64,000 nt of DNA, from NCBI GenBank assembly GCA_033782935.1, contig JAWQEG010002468.1, positions 124,001-188,000 on the forward strand, in the 5' to 3' direction. Under the pieces are notes generated by a model that had not been told where the DNA came from, did not search any database, and saw nothing but the letters and a program-made list of their open reading frames with translations. Made by a program: the position numbers and the translations under genes. Positions 36,785 through 49,770 of this stretch are shown piece after piece (within the stretch, counting starts at the first letter, position 1; each line of letters opens with the position of its first letter). Source of the stretch: Petrolisthes cinctipes. Lineage: Eukaryota; Arthropoda; Malacostraca; Decapoda; Porcellanidae.

Positions 36785-39548
36785 CTGAAGGAGAAGAAAA
36801 GACAGGTTAGATTTTCACCTGGATAACAGACATGTAATTATTCTAATGGTGCATTCAATAAATTGTTGACAGATACCTGCTAAGAATGGCTACTTAAGCC
36901 ATGCGTATAAGCAAGGATTTAATTATTAACGTTCGTGGTACGCACAATTTCCAAGGCGAGTGGGAATAAAATCAAACATTACCTGTTATACTGTAAGCAG
37001 CAAGTCCAACAGATTAAAGTAATCTAACACAAAACACTATAATCATCTGCAACAATCCAGACAAGCGTGGCAGTGTATAACAAGTTAAAGCTATGTATAG
37101 CATGTCTAGTTAACGGTGAGAAAAAAAACGCAAACTAAAGCTTAGCGGTGTTGCAGCATTACCCGCTAACTTGCTCTCCCGGAAGTGTCAGCTAGAGGAC
37201 TGCGCACATAAGATGCCATCAATCACTAGTCACGGACTCACGATAATTACTAATCAAACATTTCAAACAACGGTAGTATATTTACAGTATACATCAGGAA
37301 GCCAAAGTTGCTAATGTACAGGATACGGTAGATGTTTTCTTTATATGACCGCATAGGCAACAGGAGCAAAGCTGGGATACATTTTAGTCATACATAATCA
37401 ATATTTAACAATAAATACTGTATGTTGTATTAATGTTTTTGTGTGGTGTATCCACAGTACTTGTAAGAGAGCCTTGTGGTAATTTTCTGGGATGAACTAT
37501 GTAATGTGCTTGGTTACTGAACTGTATGACAGCTATGGGTGATGTGGAACGCACAGTGCCTATTGTCTTAAAGAATGAAACACGAGGTTGGGAAGGAACC
37601 AAACAAATATCAGCTACAGTGAACTCTGACCTTATAAATCAGGAAGCTGAAGTTGCATGTAGAGGCCACAGTATATACGGTACCTTATAGAAGTGTTGAA
37701 TGTGACCATGTAAAAAGAGACTAATATTTCTCATCCTGATGTTGTGTTGTATTATGAGCAAGAGAAAAATGGTCCCGTGCAAAGTCGGTGTGAAGAGATG
37801 AGCACGTCTCGACCAAATGTGTTAATGTCAAGAACAGTTAGTGTTTTTCCTCACACGTTTGCGTGCTTCCTTGCTTATTTCTTTTATTCTTGTATACTCA
37901 CTAATGATGCCTTTCGTTTTCAGTAATTTCAACACTTCAGCAAGTAATGGTCCGAGTGTTAACAATTTAAATTATTCACAACCTTAGTATTCACACGCGA
38001 GTAGTTATATATATAAAAAAAAAAAACTATCACGAAATTCATGTGCATAGTTACTGTACTAGCTTATTCTGTTCAGATGTACAGAATATGGAAATCCATA
38101 TGTATAACGACAAAGTTACCATGTGTGTCAAGAGTGTGCTTGACTAAGAATAAATAACCTTTGAAATTTGGGGCTAACTAGTAAACCTACACAAAAAATA
38201 TACCCAACAAAGTCCCTGCATGGTCTGCAACTGGTTTAAGTGGAACAGTTTGGAGTTTTTGTGACTGATATTAGTGGAGTCCAGTTTTTTCTCCCTTCAG
38301 TAGGTTAGTACAGAGATGGTAGGAGGTATCAGAACACTTTGCTTGTAAGGTGAGCGAGGTGAGGTGATGGCGGGGAGTGGATGACCTTCTTACCCTCCCT
38401 TCAAGGATGAGTGGCATACCAGTAAACAGGGATATGCCCAAAGGGTGTGTTTATACAGGGCTCGAAGGCAATGACAGATCATCACACACTTTAAAATACA
38501 CCTAGAGTTCAAAGGGTTCATCAGAGCATCCCACACTTTTGGTATATCCATGCCTCAAAGAGTGTAACAGAGTATTACACATACGACCGTAGTGTACAAG
38601 TAACATGGTTTCTCTGTAGTCCTGCGAGTTCTTGTCTCGTTTTAGCATTTGGCCTTAAACGAACTGGAGGTATATCAAGGGTTGAAAGGGCACAAGAATA
38701 TCATAATTCACAGTGGGACCATGACGAGCCTTTTACTATTGCATCATGAAGCACCAGATGGTCGGGCACTTGAAGGTTCAGGAAGTCGCCACGGTGAGAA
38801 AGTTAATGTTTCTAAATGACACGGCTGGACACCGCAATTTGTATATTTTAGCCAGTGGGATTCCTGCAATTTTATTGTTCGACTAATGACAATGTTGGTA
38901 GTTTTAATATAATAAATGGACTTGAGAGTGAAAGTAACTTCACATCGCATTGCATTCTTCCACACTTCACTCCAATTCATACAGTAAGTGACATAACTTA
39001 AATTTTGCTTTTTGTTTGACAATAACAGTGGCAATGGGACAGACTGGCAATGATAGTGTGTTGACTGATGTTATAGTAGCAGTGTTGGGTTAACTGGTAG
39101 TAATATTAAGCCTGACTGACCCATCTCTGTGATATTATTGGCTTAAAGACTGATTACAGCAGTGTTAATGAATATGAATGATTATGAAAGTAGTAGTGAA
39201 ATGGACTGATTATGATTGCAGTAGTGATGTAGATTGTGGTGCTGGTGGTGGCTATAGTAATTGTGTGGACAGAGTGACACATGAGCACACACAGCACACA
39301 CCAGTCCCGCTCTCAACAAGCAACACACAGCACGCACCACCAGGCACCATAACACACACAAGTACAGCCAGGCACTAGCTCCTCTGTCTGTCTGTCCTCA
39401 GCCCCCGGGTTGTATGCTAACGTTATTAACTCTCTTCCTCGCACATTGTTATGGTTTTGACGCGGGACGGATCGAGGGTAAAACTATCTTATGACACAGA
39501 AGATACTTTTGGTTTTTGAGAGGACAGTAGAAAAAAGTACGTGCTAGT

Positions 39549-39570
39549 AAAAAAAAAAAAAAAAAAAAAA
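39549..39570. repeat. Poly(A) tract
   Basis: 22-base A run. Confidence 0.95.
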
Positions 39571-40324
39571 TGCATCTGGTAATTTTCTGAATGGTAAAAG
39601 CAGTAAGAACTCGGTTATTTTGACCATTGTGGAGAGTATTTTCTTGGTCTCTACTGATGTGTGTACTTACTGCAAATTGTTTTCCGACTGTACAAGTTTC
39701 ATGTTTATCATTTACGTAAAAAGGATATACGCAAACCTGTATACTAATGAAAAGATGTTTACCTTTGATCGAGGGGTATTATGTGAAGGATATCCCATCA
39801 CCTTTGAGACTTTGTATTAGTATGTGTTCCTCTCAGAGTGAACGTTCGACCTGTGACTTGGAATGCTGGCACCTTCTATTATAATGCATATAATGAATAG
39901 CTTCAATGTACCGTTAACAAAATAAACGAAAAAAAAAATTAACGCATCCTGATCTCTAATGTGTAGTTGTAGTAAATGACTATAATAAAGCCGGTCACTG
40001 ACTGAATGTGAGAGCTGAATCTTGTCCATCCCACTTGGTCTTCCTTACTCGACACGTTTCTGAACCTTCGTTAGAAAGCCTAGCAATCCGAAAAAATTGT
40101 GGTTGAAACCGTGTTATTTTGTATAATATTTACAGTTAAATTGGCTGTTCTATTTAATTCTTCCATGAAGGTTTGATTCTTGAGGCGTTGGTCACTTGAC
40201 AACTCACGATATTGAGTTTCACATCAATACATTTACCGTTGGCATATAGGGAATAGGGGAGAATTTTTATATGACATGTTTAGTATATACAGTAAGAAAA
40301 TGTTAAAACTATATAAAATTTTCG

Positions 40325-40470
<146 letters not shown>

Positions 40471-40761
40471 AACATCAGTTTTGCTTTTTCTACCAACAGG
40501 AGGAATATGCCAGGAACCAGTTTTCTTGTGTCCTTTTAAATCAAGATGGACTGTAAAACAAGCAATCGAAAGTAGCGGCGATGGACGGGTCAGTCAGGTA
40601 AAGGTTTGTTGACGAGTTAAACCGAAAAGGAACTAACTCATGGAAGGTGAAGGAGCAATGGCTGAGACGGTGGGCATGTGGTGGGTGAATGTAGGGTGAC
40701 GACGATTCAAGAAGTGGGTGAGACGAGGCCCGGAGGGAGGGTGGCCATCGTACAACAGCAA

Positions 40762-40801
40762 GTGTGTGTGTGTGTGTGTGTGTGAGAAAGAGAGAGAGAG
40801 A
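40762..40801. repeat. (GT)n-(GA)n compound microsatellite
   Basis: GT repeat to 40784, then GAGAAA and GA repeat. Confidence 0.95.
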
Positions 40802-42414
40802 GTCGACAATGTTGCTGGCTTTCCTCCTTTCGTGTTTTTTTTTCACCCTAGCAACACCTTAACAACAAATTCATCCATCATCCTTCGCCCTTTACTCTTT
40901 TTTTTCGGCGTCAGATTTCCAGGTGTTCCCCAAACCACCTCTGAAAATAGACTGGTGGACGGAGTAAGCCATAATCTGACCAGTGCACGGGAAAGGGGGA
41001 ACGTTCCAATATGATGCCCACTTAATATATGCCATTATACCTACAGAAAGACCACGTATCCTTTGCTCTTGGTATTCGAGTCGCATTTCGAGGAGATGAT
41101 TGCAGCATTCCCAGTTTAGAATCGAACCTTACACATCAGTTTTATTATTACTAGACATGAAAATTTGAGTCTGAATGGTCCTGTACTGCACAAGACTATA
41201 GTTAGTAATGGGTTAAAAGCATCCGTAATGGTGGGGTGGTTGGATGTTGAGGAATGTGGCGAATGAAGTTTTAGTAGTAGATTATGAGGTAGAGTAGAGG
41301 TCGAGGAGGGAGATGGTGGTTTAGGAATGTAGCGAATGGAGGCTAAATATTGGGTTACGAGATAGGGCGGAGGTTTAAAAGGAAGATGGAAGATTAAGGG
41401 TGAGAAGGTAGGAGGAGGAAGAGACACCGTTACCTCGAGTCTGAGGCCATACGAACACCTGGGCAAATCACTGTGCCACTCTACCCCTCCCTGCCCTCAC
41501 TCCCTTCCTGTTACTACTGGCTACTCCCTTATTCATTCCTCTTTCCCTTCCTGTTACTACTGGCTTATTCTGTTTAGTCCCTTATTCACTCCTCTTTCCC
41601 TACCTGTTACTTCCTTTTTGGCTTCACTCCCATCATGCTGTTGTATGAGTACTTCCCTTCCTACTTCTTTTCATCTGCCTCACATCCTCCCTGCACCTGT
41701 GATTAATCCTACTCCTTTCCTTAACTTATGGTATACGATTCCTTACTGCTACTTCTTCCCTGCCATTGTTTACAACTCCCACCCAGGCCTGTGGTACTAC
41801 AGTGGGTTTCCAAAGATGTGACAAGCTAATTGTTTTGGGTGAAGGCTGCGAGTGTGGGTGCTGGTGTACCCACTTGTACTTTTCCTCAGGCACCAGTCAT
41901 TATTACCCAGCCTCTCCTGCCCTGCCCTGCCCGGCCTGGCCTCTGGCAGGTCTTCCCAGCTTGACCCACATTCCACACACCACCACATCATACGCCACTA
42001 CACACACCACATCACACACCTCAACACCAGACAATATCATGTACTCCTACACACACTACATGAAGTTAATATCACGACAGCACAACACACCACACCATAT
42101 ACTACAGCAATGATATCACCTCACAACACATTTTTCCACATATTACGAAAAATAACTTCAACACGTCACAACACATGCCACGGATATCTCCACAACAAAT
42201 CACCACTATGCCACACAACACCACACTTTACGTTATCGTCTTGTCACCTCACCTCACATCACATTACAGAGCAAGCCACCCACTGCAGCAGCACGGCACC
42301 TCGTTTGAATGACACACATACATTCCTTGCCACTCCACACTTTCAATGGTGTGGCGTGAGAGATGGTGTGGATGGAGTGGTGTGGCTGGGGGAAGGTGAC
42401 CCACAGCTGCCGGC

Positions 42415-42415
<1 letters not shown>

Positions 42416-42475
<60 letters not shown>
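42416..42475. repeat. (CA)30 microsatellite
   Basis: 60 bases of AC repeat. Confidence 0.98.
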
Positions 42476-42477
<2 letters not shown>

Positions 42478-45028
42478 GTAGCATCTCTCTTGCAACAATG
42501 CTAACCGTGTTTGCCATATATCGTTTAAGTCCCATACAGTACCACCGGAATTAAAATGTGACTTGGAGGGAATAAAGAGGACACGTGAAGGACGATATTA
42601 AAACCTATATAACTGTAATGTTTAACGAACTTATTAAACAGATTCTATACTTGTATATTGAGGTACTAGTGTGTTGAGAGAAAACAGTAGCTTTTCAAGT
42701 CGCCCACAACAAAATACCCCATTAATACACTATCTCGTCGCTCGAGAGTAGAACACGTATGAAAATTTTTTCTTAGCTGATTATCATATACTTGTGAGTT
42801 AACCAAAGCTGAGTGTACTGTAAAGAGTCATGTTGTTTCGAATGGGTTCGTTGATTTTTCCTTATAATATACCTTCACGTTTTGTCATACTTCCTCTCAC
42901 CTTATTATAAATGGAGTGTTTTGAGTCTATCAACGAGACTGGAAGGCAATGTGGAGACTTTTGCTTTATTCTGTGCATCGGCCGAATGTAATCATCATCA
43001 TACATTTATTAAAGAATAATCCCGGTAGTTTATGCTCCAGACTCGTGCGACGACTGGACTGACAGAATCGAATACAAAAGAAATGAAAGTGTGTAAAAAT
43101 ATTCAATAATTCCGGAGAGCAAGAGAACAGAATATCGAAACAATCATAGAAAAACATATGATTGCAGGTGCCGTTGTACAGGCATACCCACCAGCCACAT
43201 CACAACACGACAGGCTGACTTCATCTCACGCCTGAGTGATATGCTTGGGGTGGGTGGCCACATCAACGCGGTCCAGCACGTCTTTTCTCACCACACTTCA
43301 CTACACCACAACATGTCACTCGGCAAGAAATTTTTACACACGGCACAGCACCACAAAAACAACACATCACATGTCACACAGCCAACTCCCATCATATACT
43401 ACCACGAAAAGTCTTAAAAATTACCCCACCACACTCGATAAAATCTCACTCACTTTACTGCAACATGCATCACCACACAACACTATACAGCACATCATCA
43501 CAAACCACACCACAATACATCATACCTAACAAGGCCCAACGTGGGATTGTGACGGCCACGTCGGATATCAGATAAGCTTGATATTTAAAACTCCCGAGTT
43601 GCAAGATACACTAAACACTGTTTCGGTTTATTTGCATATTTTTGAAGATGATACAACGTTATAAAGGCTGCCGTGCCGTGTAAGGAATGGGGTAGGAACT
43701 TGAAAATTAACAAGAGTATTAGCAGTTGTCTAGAGTAGGAAAGTCTGGAATAGCACTCACTTCTTCGCTTGGGAGATTGGTGACAAAGAAAGCCGCCTCA
43801 CGATTTCGTTTGGCGGGCTGCTGATAAGTGTGTGAAAACTGGTATACAGGTTGTGTGCATCGGTGTGTTGGAATGGCCTTTGATGGCTACATTCACCTGT
43901 TCTTTTTCGGCCAGATGACGGTGAAACTCCAGTCAGCAGGGAATGTTTCAAAGGCCCCGAGTGTGAGGACTATTCAGAGCGTGTAAGTGATGATTGTGTT
44001 GGCACTGCACCATCACACCACAGTCATGCTCTTTTGCTGGGAAACAATGGGGACCTCATGGGTTACTGCAGGTCGGCTGTGTCGCCCAGAAAGTCAAGTT
44101 AGATTGGGTTGAGCCGATTGTGTTTCGCTGTGTTGAACAGAGATAAGGTGGTATGTGTTGGGCTGGACTGGGTTGTCTTGCTTTGCGTTGTTTTGTTGTG
44201 ATTTTTTTTTTTTTTGGTGGGGGGGCGTACTTTATGATTGGTTGGGTTGCGTTACTGTTCGCTGTGCTGCGATAAACAGAGTTTATTATTAGTAGATAAA
44301 ATTAAAGTACAGTAGTTTCATTCGGTAAAGCTATATCAGTCTATAATTATGTAGGCATCAATCACGTTACTAACGGTGGCTCACTTCCCCATGTCATCTA
44401 TGTGTAAAGGACAGCAATCCTGACCTTTCCACAAAATACAGAGAAAGGAATAAGTAATGCCTGGAAACACAGTAGCCCCGTTAGAATTCTACCACGACAC
44501 CTAGATGGTAGGAATTCCTACTGAGATTCTCAAGGTACTGTACCAGGTTCAAGTCCCGACAAGGTTACTTCGCCTGTTGACCTTTAGATTACTACGCACT
44601 GAATACAGCGCAGGGTCACAATGGAAGGCAATAGAAGTCCTTTGTATAAACACTATGTTTAGCAACATAATTCGGGAGAAGAAAGACTGAAAACATTATA
44701 ATGGAAACTCATGTGCCGGTATTCAGGTCTGGTGGTCGGAAAGATCACAGAAGCCTACAAGCAAATTTCTGAAAGCGATTGACTGCGTCGTTTGGGTCGT
44801 ACAAAACCTCAACGATAATTTATTTGGTAGCTTCTAACTTATATTATACAGATCTAGCCAAGTATATATATATATAAATATATATTGTAAGTTGTGAGTT
44901 TTAAGTGTATAATGATATGTATGAACTCCTTTGCCACTTTCGTTTACAAACCATTCTGTGGCTAAGACAACCGAGCCTACCGGTTGTCGTTTTACACCCG
45001 GTACCAAACAGGCTCAGTAGGGTGTGTT

Positions 45029-45127
45029 CTACTTAGCCTGCTTGTTTTTGGCTGACCGAGAGTGAGCGGCGGGTGATGTCGACGACCGGGGACCTGCACC
45101 AGCTTGTTTCATCATACGCTTGGGGTC
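45029..45127 (-). CDS. Candidate terminal exon, small basic protein
   Basis: After an acceptor-like GACGCAACAG the minus strand reads DPKRMMKQAGAGPRSSTSP, AAHSRSAKNKQAK, then TAG. AATAAA (44819-44824, minus strand) lies 205 bases further on. The segment is GC- and CpG-richer than its surroundings. A possible upstream partner at 46604-46660 reads MIVYVLKVNRRRARLQGKQ up to a GTAAGT donor in the same phase, which would give a 51-residue basic protein with a hydrophobic start. No family recognised. The exon pair is a hypothesis. Confidence 0.35.
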   Translation of the reverse strand, partial: DPKRMMKQAGAGPRSSTSPAAHSRSAKNKQAK

Positions 45128-45277
45128 CTGTTGCGTCACACAAAGTGGAGCCTACAGTAGCTCCAATCACCTCACGTTAACTTGGGTATATATTAAAACA
45201 ATGTTCAATATTAGGGGCAGAGATCAGAATACAGTCGCGACCTAAAGTTTATATCACTCTTGTTGGAGTTTCGAATA

Positions 45278-45301
45278 GTTGTTGTTGTTGTTGTTGTTGT
45301 T
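45278..45301. repeat. (GTT)8 microsatellite
   Basis: Trinucleotide tract bounded on both sides by TTTCGAATAGTT. Confidence 0.95.
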
Positions 45302-45944
45302 TCGAATAGTTTGACATATCACTAAACCACTTCCAAACACCCACTATTCCAGCCTTATGGGTGACGTATCAAATATATAGAAAAAAATAGAACAAAAATC
45401 TGGATTCATACTTTTTATCGTCACTGTCCCTTACAGAGGAAACATATGAAGGGAAATATAGACTTTAGAAACGCCCAATTTGAACAAAAAACAGACCAGT
45501 CACCTGCATGGATCACACCTGACCTTCTCCCTATATACCGGTTTTACAGTGGCTCATTTTGCAAGGTTCCTTCTGAACAATGCAATTATATTATTCATTC
45601 ACCCAACAGATAGCTACCCATATCCAATCACACATTCACATTAAACACTCCCGACAGTCATCACACACAGTTCAACAATAACCAAAGTAACCGAATCAAT
45701 TCACACACACACACACAACACAATTGTTACCATATAGTTCATTCACAGGTCACTACTTTCTCTCGTCCGGATGTTGTTACAAGTTGACTGAGTGCACGAC
45801 TGTGAAATCGACCCGCAGATTCAACTACCAGACAGGCAGTGGGTGGTGGTGGTGGTATTTCCCCTCGAACGCAACTCGTCACGTTCTCAGCGCTCATAAT
45901 ATAATTTAATGTTGGCTTATTGTTCTGAGAGAGAGATATAGATA

Positions 45945-45945
<1 letters not shown>

Positions 45946-46000
<55 letters not shown>

Positions 46001-46015
46001 AAATATAGTGCGCGC

Positions 46016-46081
<66 letters not shown>
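45946..46081. repeat. Double (GT)n microsatellite with CG core
   Basis: Two GT tracts of 51 and about 63 bases, separated by a short spacer that ends in CGCGCGCG. Confidence 0.98.
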
Positions 46082-46084
<3 letters not shown>

Positions 46085-46902
46085 GGGAAAGATACTCGTC
46101 CAGGTAAAAAAAAATGATGCTGGTGTTCGGATGAGTACGTGGAGGCATGTAGCAGGATCTGACCAACAAGGGCCAAATAAGACAGACACACGACGCACGA
46201 CATAAACGAAACATCTACTGAAAAAGTGCCCCGCCTTGTGACTTCTGGATCTTATTTTTTCCCTTCTGCCATCATCACAAACATTTCTGGGTGTGTTACT
46301 CTCGGCTACTGCAGGAGGGAAAGTCCTGGTTGGAGGCTAAGGTGTGGTCGGGGAACTGAAGGCTGTATATTTCCTCCAAATTGTGGTACAAAACAGACCA
46401 TTTATATACATATACTCAGCGACTCCTGTTGACTAGGACACCATGGGGGCATCAGAGGCCTCCAATGTATACCACCACCACCACCCACTTACATTGAATT
46501 ATATCGAGTCCTCTCAAGAGATGGAGCCGCACCCATGCTCACGACTTTATTAATCCTTCTAGTATTTATTTGTTTACTTACTGAAAGGTCCAAAGGAACT
46601 TACTTGCTTTCCTTGAAGTCGAGCACGTCTCCGGTTTACTTTTAAAACATATACTATCATAATTATTGCTTACACGGAATTAACATTTAACCTCAACCTT
46701 GGCCACGTTTCAAAAGAGAAAATGAAAAGCACAGTTGTCTGCTGAAAGGACAAAATATGATAATCTTAACACTTTTACAGACTAGAAGTGTTTTGGGAGA
46801 CAGTACGATACAAAATCATGATAGCAAGTTTTTGTTTACATTTGATTGCCTCTTCATCTATCTCTTTTATTTCCAACCAACTACCCTTCCCTGCGTGTAC
46901 TA

Positions 46903-46924
46903 ATATATATATATATATATATAT
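46903..46924. repeat. (AT)n microsatellite
   Basis: 22 bases of AT repeat. Confidence 0.95.
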
Positions 46925-47104
46925 GGGGATGTCTGACCAGATAGTGCATAAAAAAAAGGACGAAGACTATTAATAGAAGCGTAATGGACGACCAGACTAC
47001 AGGAATGTGACGTGACTCCTGCAAGCCACCGCAGGGAAGCTCACTCAGGTATTGTAGAGAAAGTTTGAAAAAAACAACTCGATATCCTGGTGATAGCTAG
47101 TATA

Positions 47105-47108
<4 letters not shown>

Positions 47109-47154
<46 letters not shown>
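47109..47154. repeat. (CT)23 microsatellite
   Basis: Perfect CT tract. Confidence 0.97.
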
Positions 47155-47156
<2 letters not shown>

Positions 47157-47450
47157 GCACACAAATATAAACAAGGATAACAGTTCACAAACTAAAAACG
47201 TGCCTCTAAAAATAAAAACAAATAAATAAATGTTCAATAACGGTTTCACTTGGTCACTCACTCACTCTCTCTCTGGCTCTTAACCCACAACCCAGTCAAC
47301 CACAACCACAACCACGACCACGACCCAGCCACACCCCAACCCACTACAAGAAGAACACCCTGCCTGCCTGTAGCTTGTCATTATATTGAGGAGTAGGTAT
47401 GCTAGAAGAGTCACAGGCTAATACAACAAGTGCCAAATAAGACAGACATG

Positions 47451-47508
47451 TTTAGTTCCTGACTGTATCACACCTAAATCAGAAAACATAAGGAAATAAT
47501 GATTTAAT
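47451..47508 (+). repeat. 58-bp direct repeat, copy 1
   Basis: Starts TTTAGTTCCTGACTGTATCA. The same 58 bases recur at 48498-48555 with one C/T difference. Confidence 0.95.
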
Positions 47509-48497
47509 CGTATTGGCCAAAGAACCGTAAGATGTCATTTGCTGTGTATTTGGAACTGTTGATTTCGTAACTCCATGTCTTCTGAATTGTAAGATGGTTT
47601 CATGCAATAATTTAAAGAGTCATGGTACCGGTCATTGTTATCAACTGATCCCATCATGAAGTGTGTGTGTGTGTGTGTGTCTTCTGGTGGAGTAGTCATT
47701 CCTTACGCAAGACTAGGGGGCCGAACTTGCCTGCGGGGCGTACAGACAGACGTAATAATAAGGTAAGTACAGGAGGTAAAGTAATTAGTACAGTGACCAG
47801 CCCCGAGACCACCTGTGAGGGAAGTAGGAAAGAGGCCGCTGCTGTTATGAAAGTTTCGTATGTACAGCTGGCCGAGGAATTTATCATGTCACCGTTTCCA
47901 GTAATAATCGTATCAAAAATGGTATTTACGAATGACTGGCCCCTTGTTAATTCTCCCAGTAACCTCTTCCGATATTATTCTCAAACCTTTCTGTTTAACT
48001 TCTTTCTCTGTTCCAACTCCTTCTCTTTATCTATTTGCTCTACATTGTAAATAACTTCCTGCCCTTCCCTTCCTCTCACCTTCACTCTTTCTTCACCTTC
48101 CTCTTCCTCACTCACCATCTTACTCCATCACTCCTTCCTCTCCTTGTTACCTCACTTCCTCTCCATATTGTTATTTTACTATTATCCCAAGGCAATATTA
48201 ACATGTACAATCGGGGACAGCAGCGCTTAAGGTGAGATTCTCTTGTTAATTGGTAAATTGGAAGACCTTCCAATTCATCAACAAAAGAATCTCTCCTTAA
48301 CTACTCTCTTGATGCCGTACTGTAGTCAGAGTCTGAAGACACTTGATATTTGCCTCTGATATCATCATACTACAGCTTACAATAGTGGTAGGGTCTGAGG
48401 CTGTTTCCACCCGGTGCTAGCAAAGAAAACTTCAGTTTTATCCATGGCCTTGTATTTAGCAATAATGAGAGGATCTCTAGAGAAATGTTTTGATAAC

Positions 48498-48555
48498 TTT
48501 AGTTCCTGACTGTACCACACCTAAATCAGAAAACATAAGGAAATAATGATTTAAT
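48498..48555 (+). repeat. 58-bp direct repeat, copy 2
   Basis: Starts TTTAGTTCCTGACTGTACCA. It lies 1,047 bases from copy 1 in the same orientation. Confidence 0.95.
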
Positions 48556-49031
48556 AGTTAAGCAGATTCACTCTACATTAGAAGTTTGAAATATACTTTG
48601 TGGAAAAAGTACGGCCTGCAACTGTACAAATACCAAAGGCAGTATAGGAAACAAGTTGGTTACAGAACCTCACCTTGACCCTCTACCACTCGTTAAATCA
48701 GACAACATGGCGGGTTTGTTTACAGCCTGACCACATCCCCTTCCAACACGACACATCAACAGCCATCCTATCCGAACCTGCCTTTCTTCATCTGCTCGTC
48801 AGTAGGTCTACCTATAGATTCAACAATCTAATATAACTATATATTTCTATCTGTCTAATTTTTCTCTAAACATCGCACTCCTTACAGTATTCTCCCACAC
48901 ATTTTCACAACAACAACAACAACAACACACAATGCTATACAATACTACACATGCCTAACTTTCACCGACACCATCTCCTCCACCACTCCCTCCCCCATTG
49001 CCCCGTAGGCTAGAGAGTCCCACAACTATCT

Positions 49032-49064
49032 CCACCACCACCACCACCACCACCACCACCACCA
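49032..49064. repeat. (CCA)n microsatellite
   Basis: Eleven CCA units. Confidence 0.96.
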
Positions 49065-49547
49065 TCAGAGAGAATCACGGGGGCGGAAGAGAAGTTGAGT
49101 CCATAGCGATAAATAATGAGAGGCCTTCCTTCCTTCTTTCCTTCCTCCCAAAACAATGACTATTATAAACATTTCGGCCGCCATTGTACGTCCTTGTACT
49201 TTTTTTTTAACTGGGTCGTAGATTATGTAAGCCATTTTCTCTCCTCCTCCCTCTCCTCCTCTCTCTAAAGTAGAATAGCAAACACTCTTCCCCTACTACA
49301 CCGTATACTATTCCAACCTGCCTCCCTCCCCTCAAACATTCATTTCCCATCATTCCTCCACCGTACCATCTTCTTTCCTTCATTTCTGTCATTCTCACAC
49401 ACTAACAACGTAATAAGCTTAATTCTTCCCCACACATAATACTCACTCCAACCACAGCCCTCCCTTTGCCCCCACTCCTATACCTCTACCCACCCACCTG
49501 ACACCAACCCAACCACCAACAAACACCCTTCCCCTCTCTCACTTCAG

Positions 49548-49770
49548 CCTTCCTCTCTCCACCCCCTCCCTCCCACCTCACACCGGGCCGCCTGAGGTTG
49601 GTCCTGTTCCGCGACCTACAATTCCTCCAAACCGGTACCGCCGCGGAACACAAACCACCAGAGGAACACCGGCACGAAAGTGGAACGGAACGCCGACCGA
49701 GGAACGACGAATCAATCACGGAAGGAACCAGTCAGAGATCGAATTAATTATTTACGCGGCGATTCTGTAA
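49548..49770 (+). CDS. Candidate plus-strand terminal exon in a CpG-rich patch
   Basis: A textbook acceptor (CCCCTCTCTCACTTCAG) opens a 74-codon frame containing TGPPEVGPVPRPTIPPNRYR, TPARKWNGTPTEERRINHGR and EIELIIYAAIL, then TAA at 49768-49770. AATAAA follows at 49834-49839. A second plus frame is also open (stop at 49745-49747), and the minus strand is open too. Absence of stops is therefore partly a GC effect. The patch is far richer in CG than its flanks. It is either a real last exon or a CpG-rich regulatory sequence. No family recognised. Confidence 0.35.

Noticed and set aside
41852..42481. 209-codon His/Thr-rich plus-strand ORF
   Set aside because: Runs through CA-rich low-complexity text and the (CA)30 microsatellite; no homology recognised.
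44500..44565. B-box-like GGTTCAAGTCC (44546-44556)
   Set aside because: No matching A box or acceptor stem; not enough for a tRNA or SINE call.
45739..46214. His/Thr-rich minus ORFs
   Set aside because: Translation of the (GT)n compound microsatellite.
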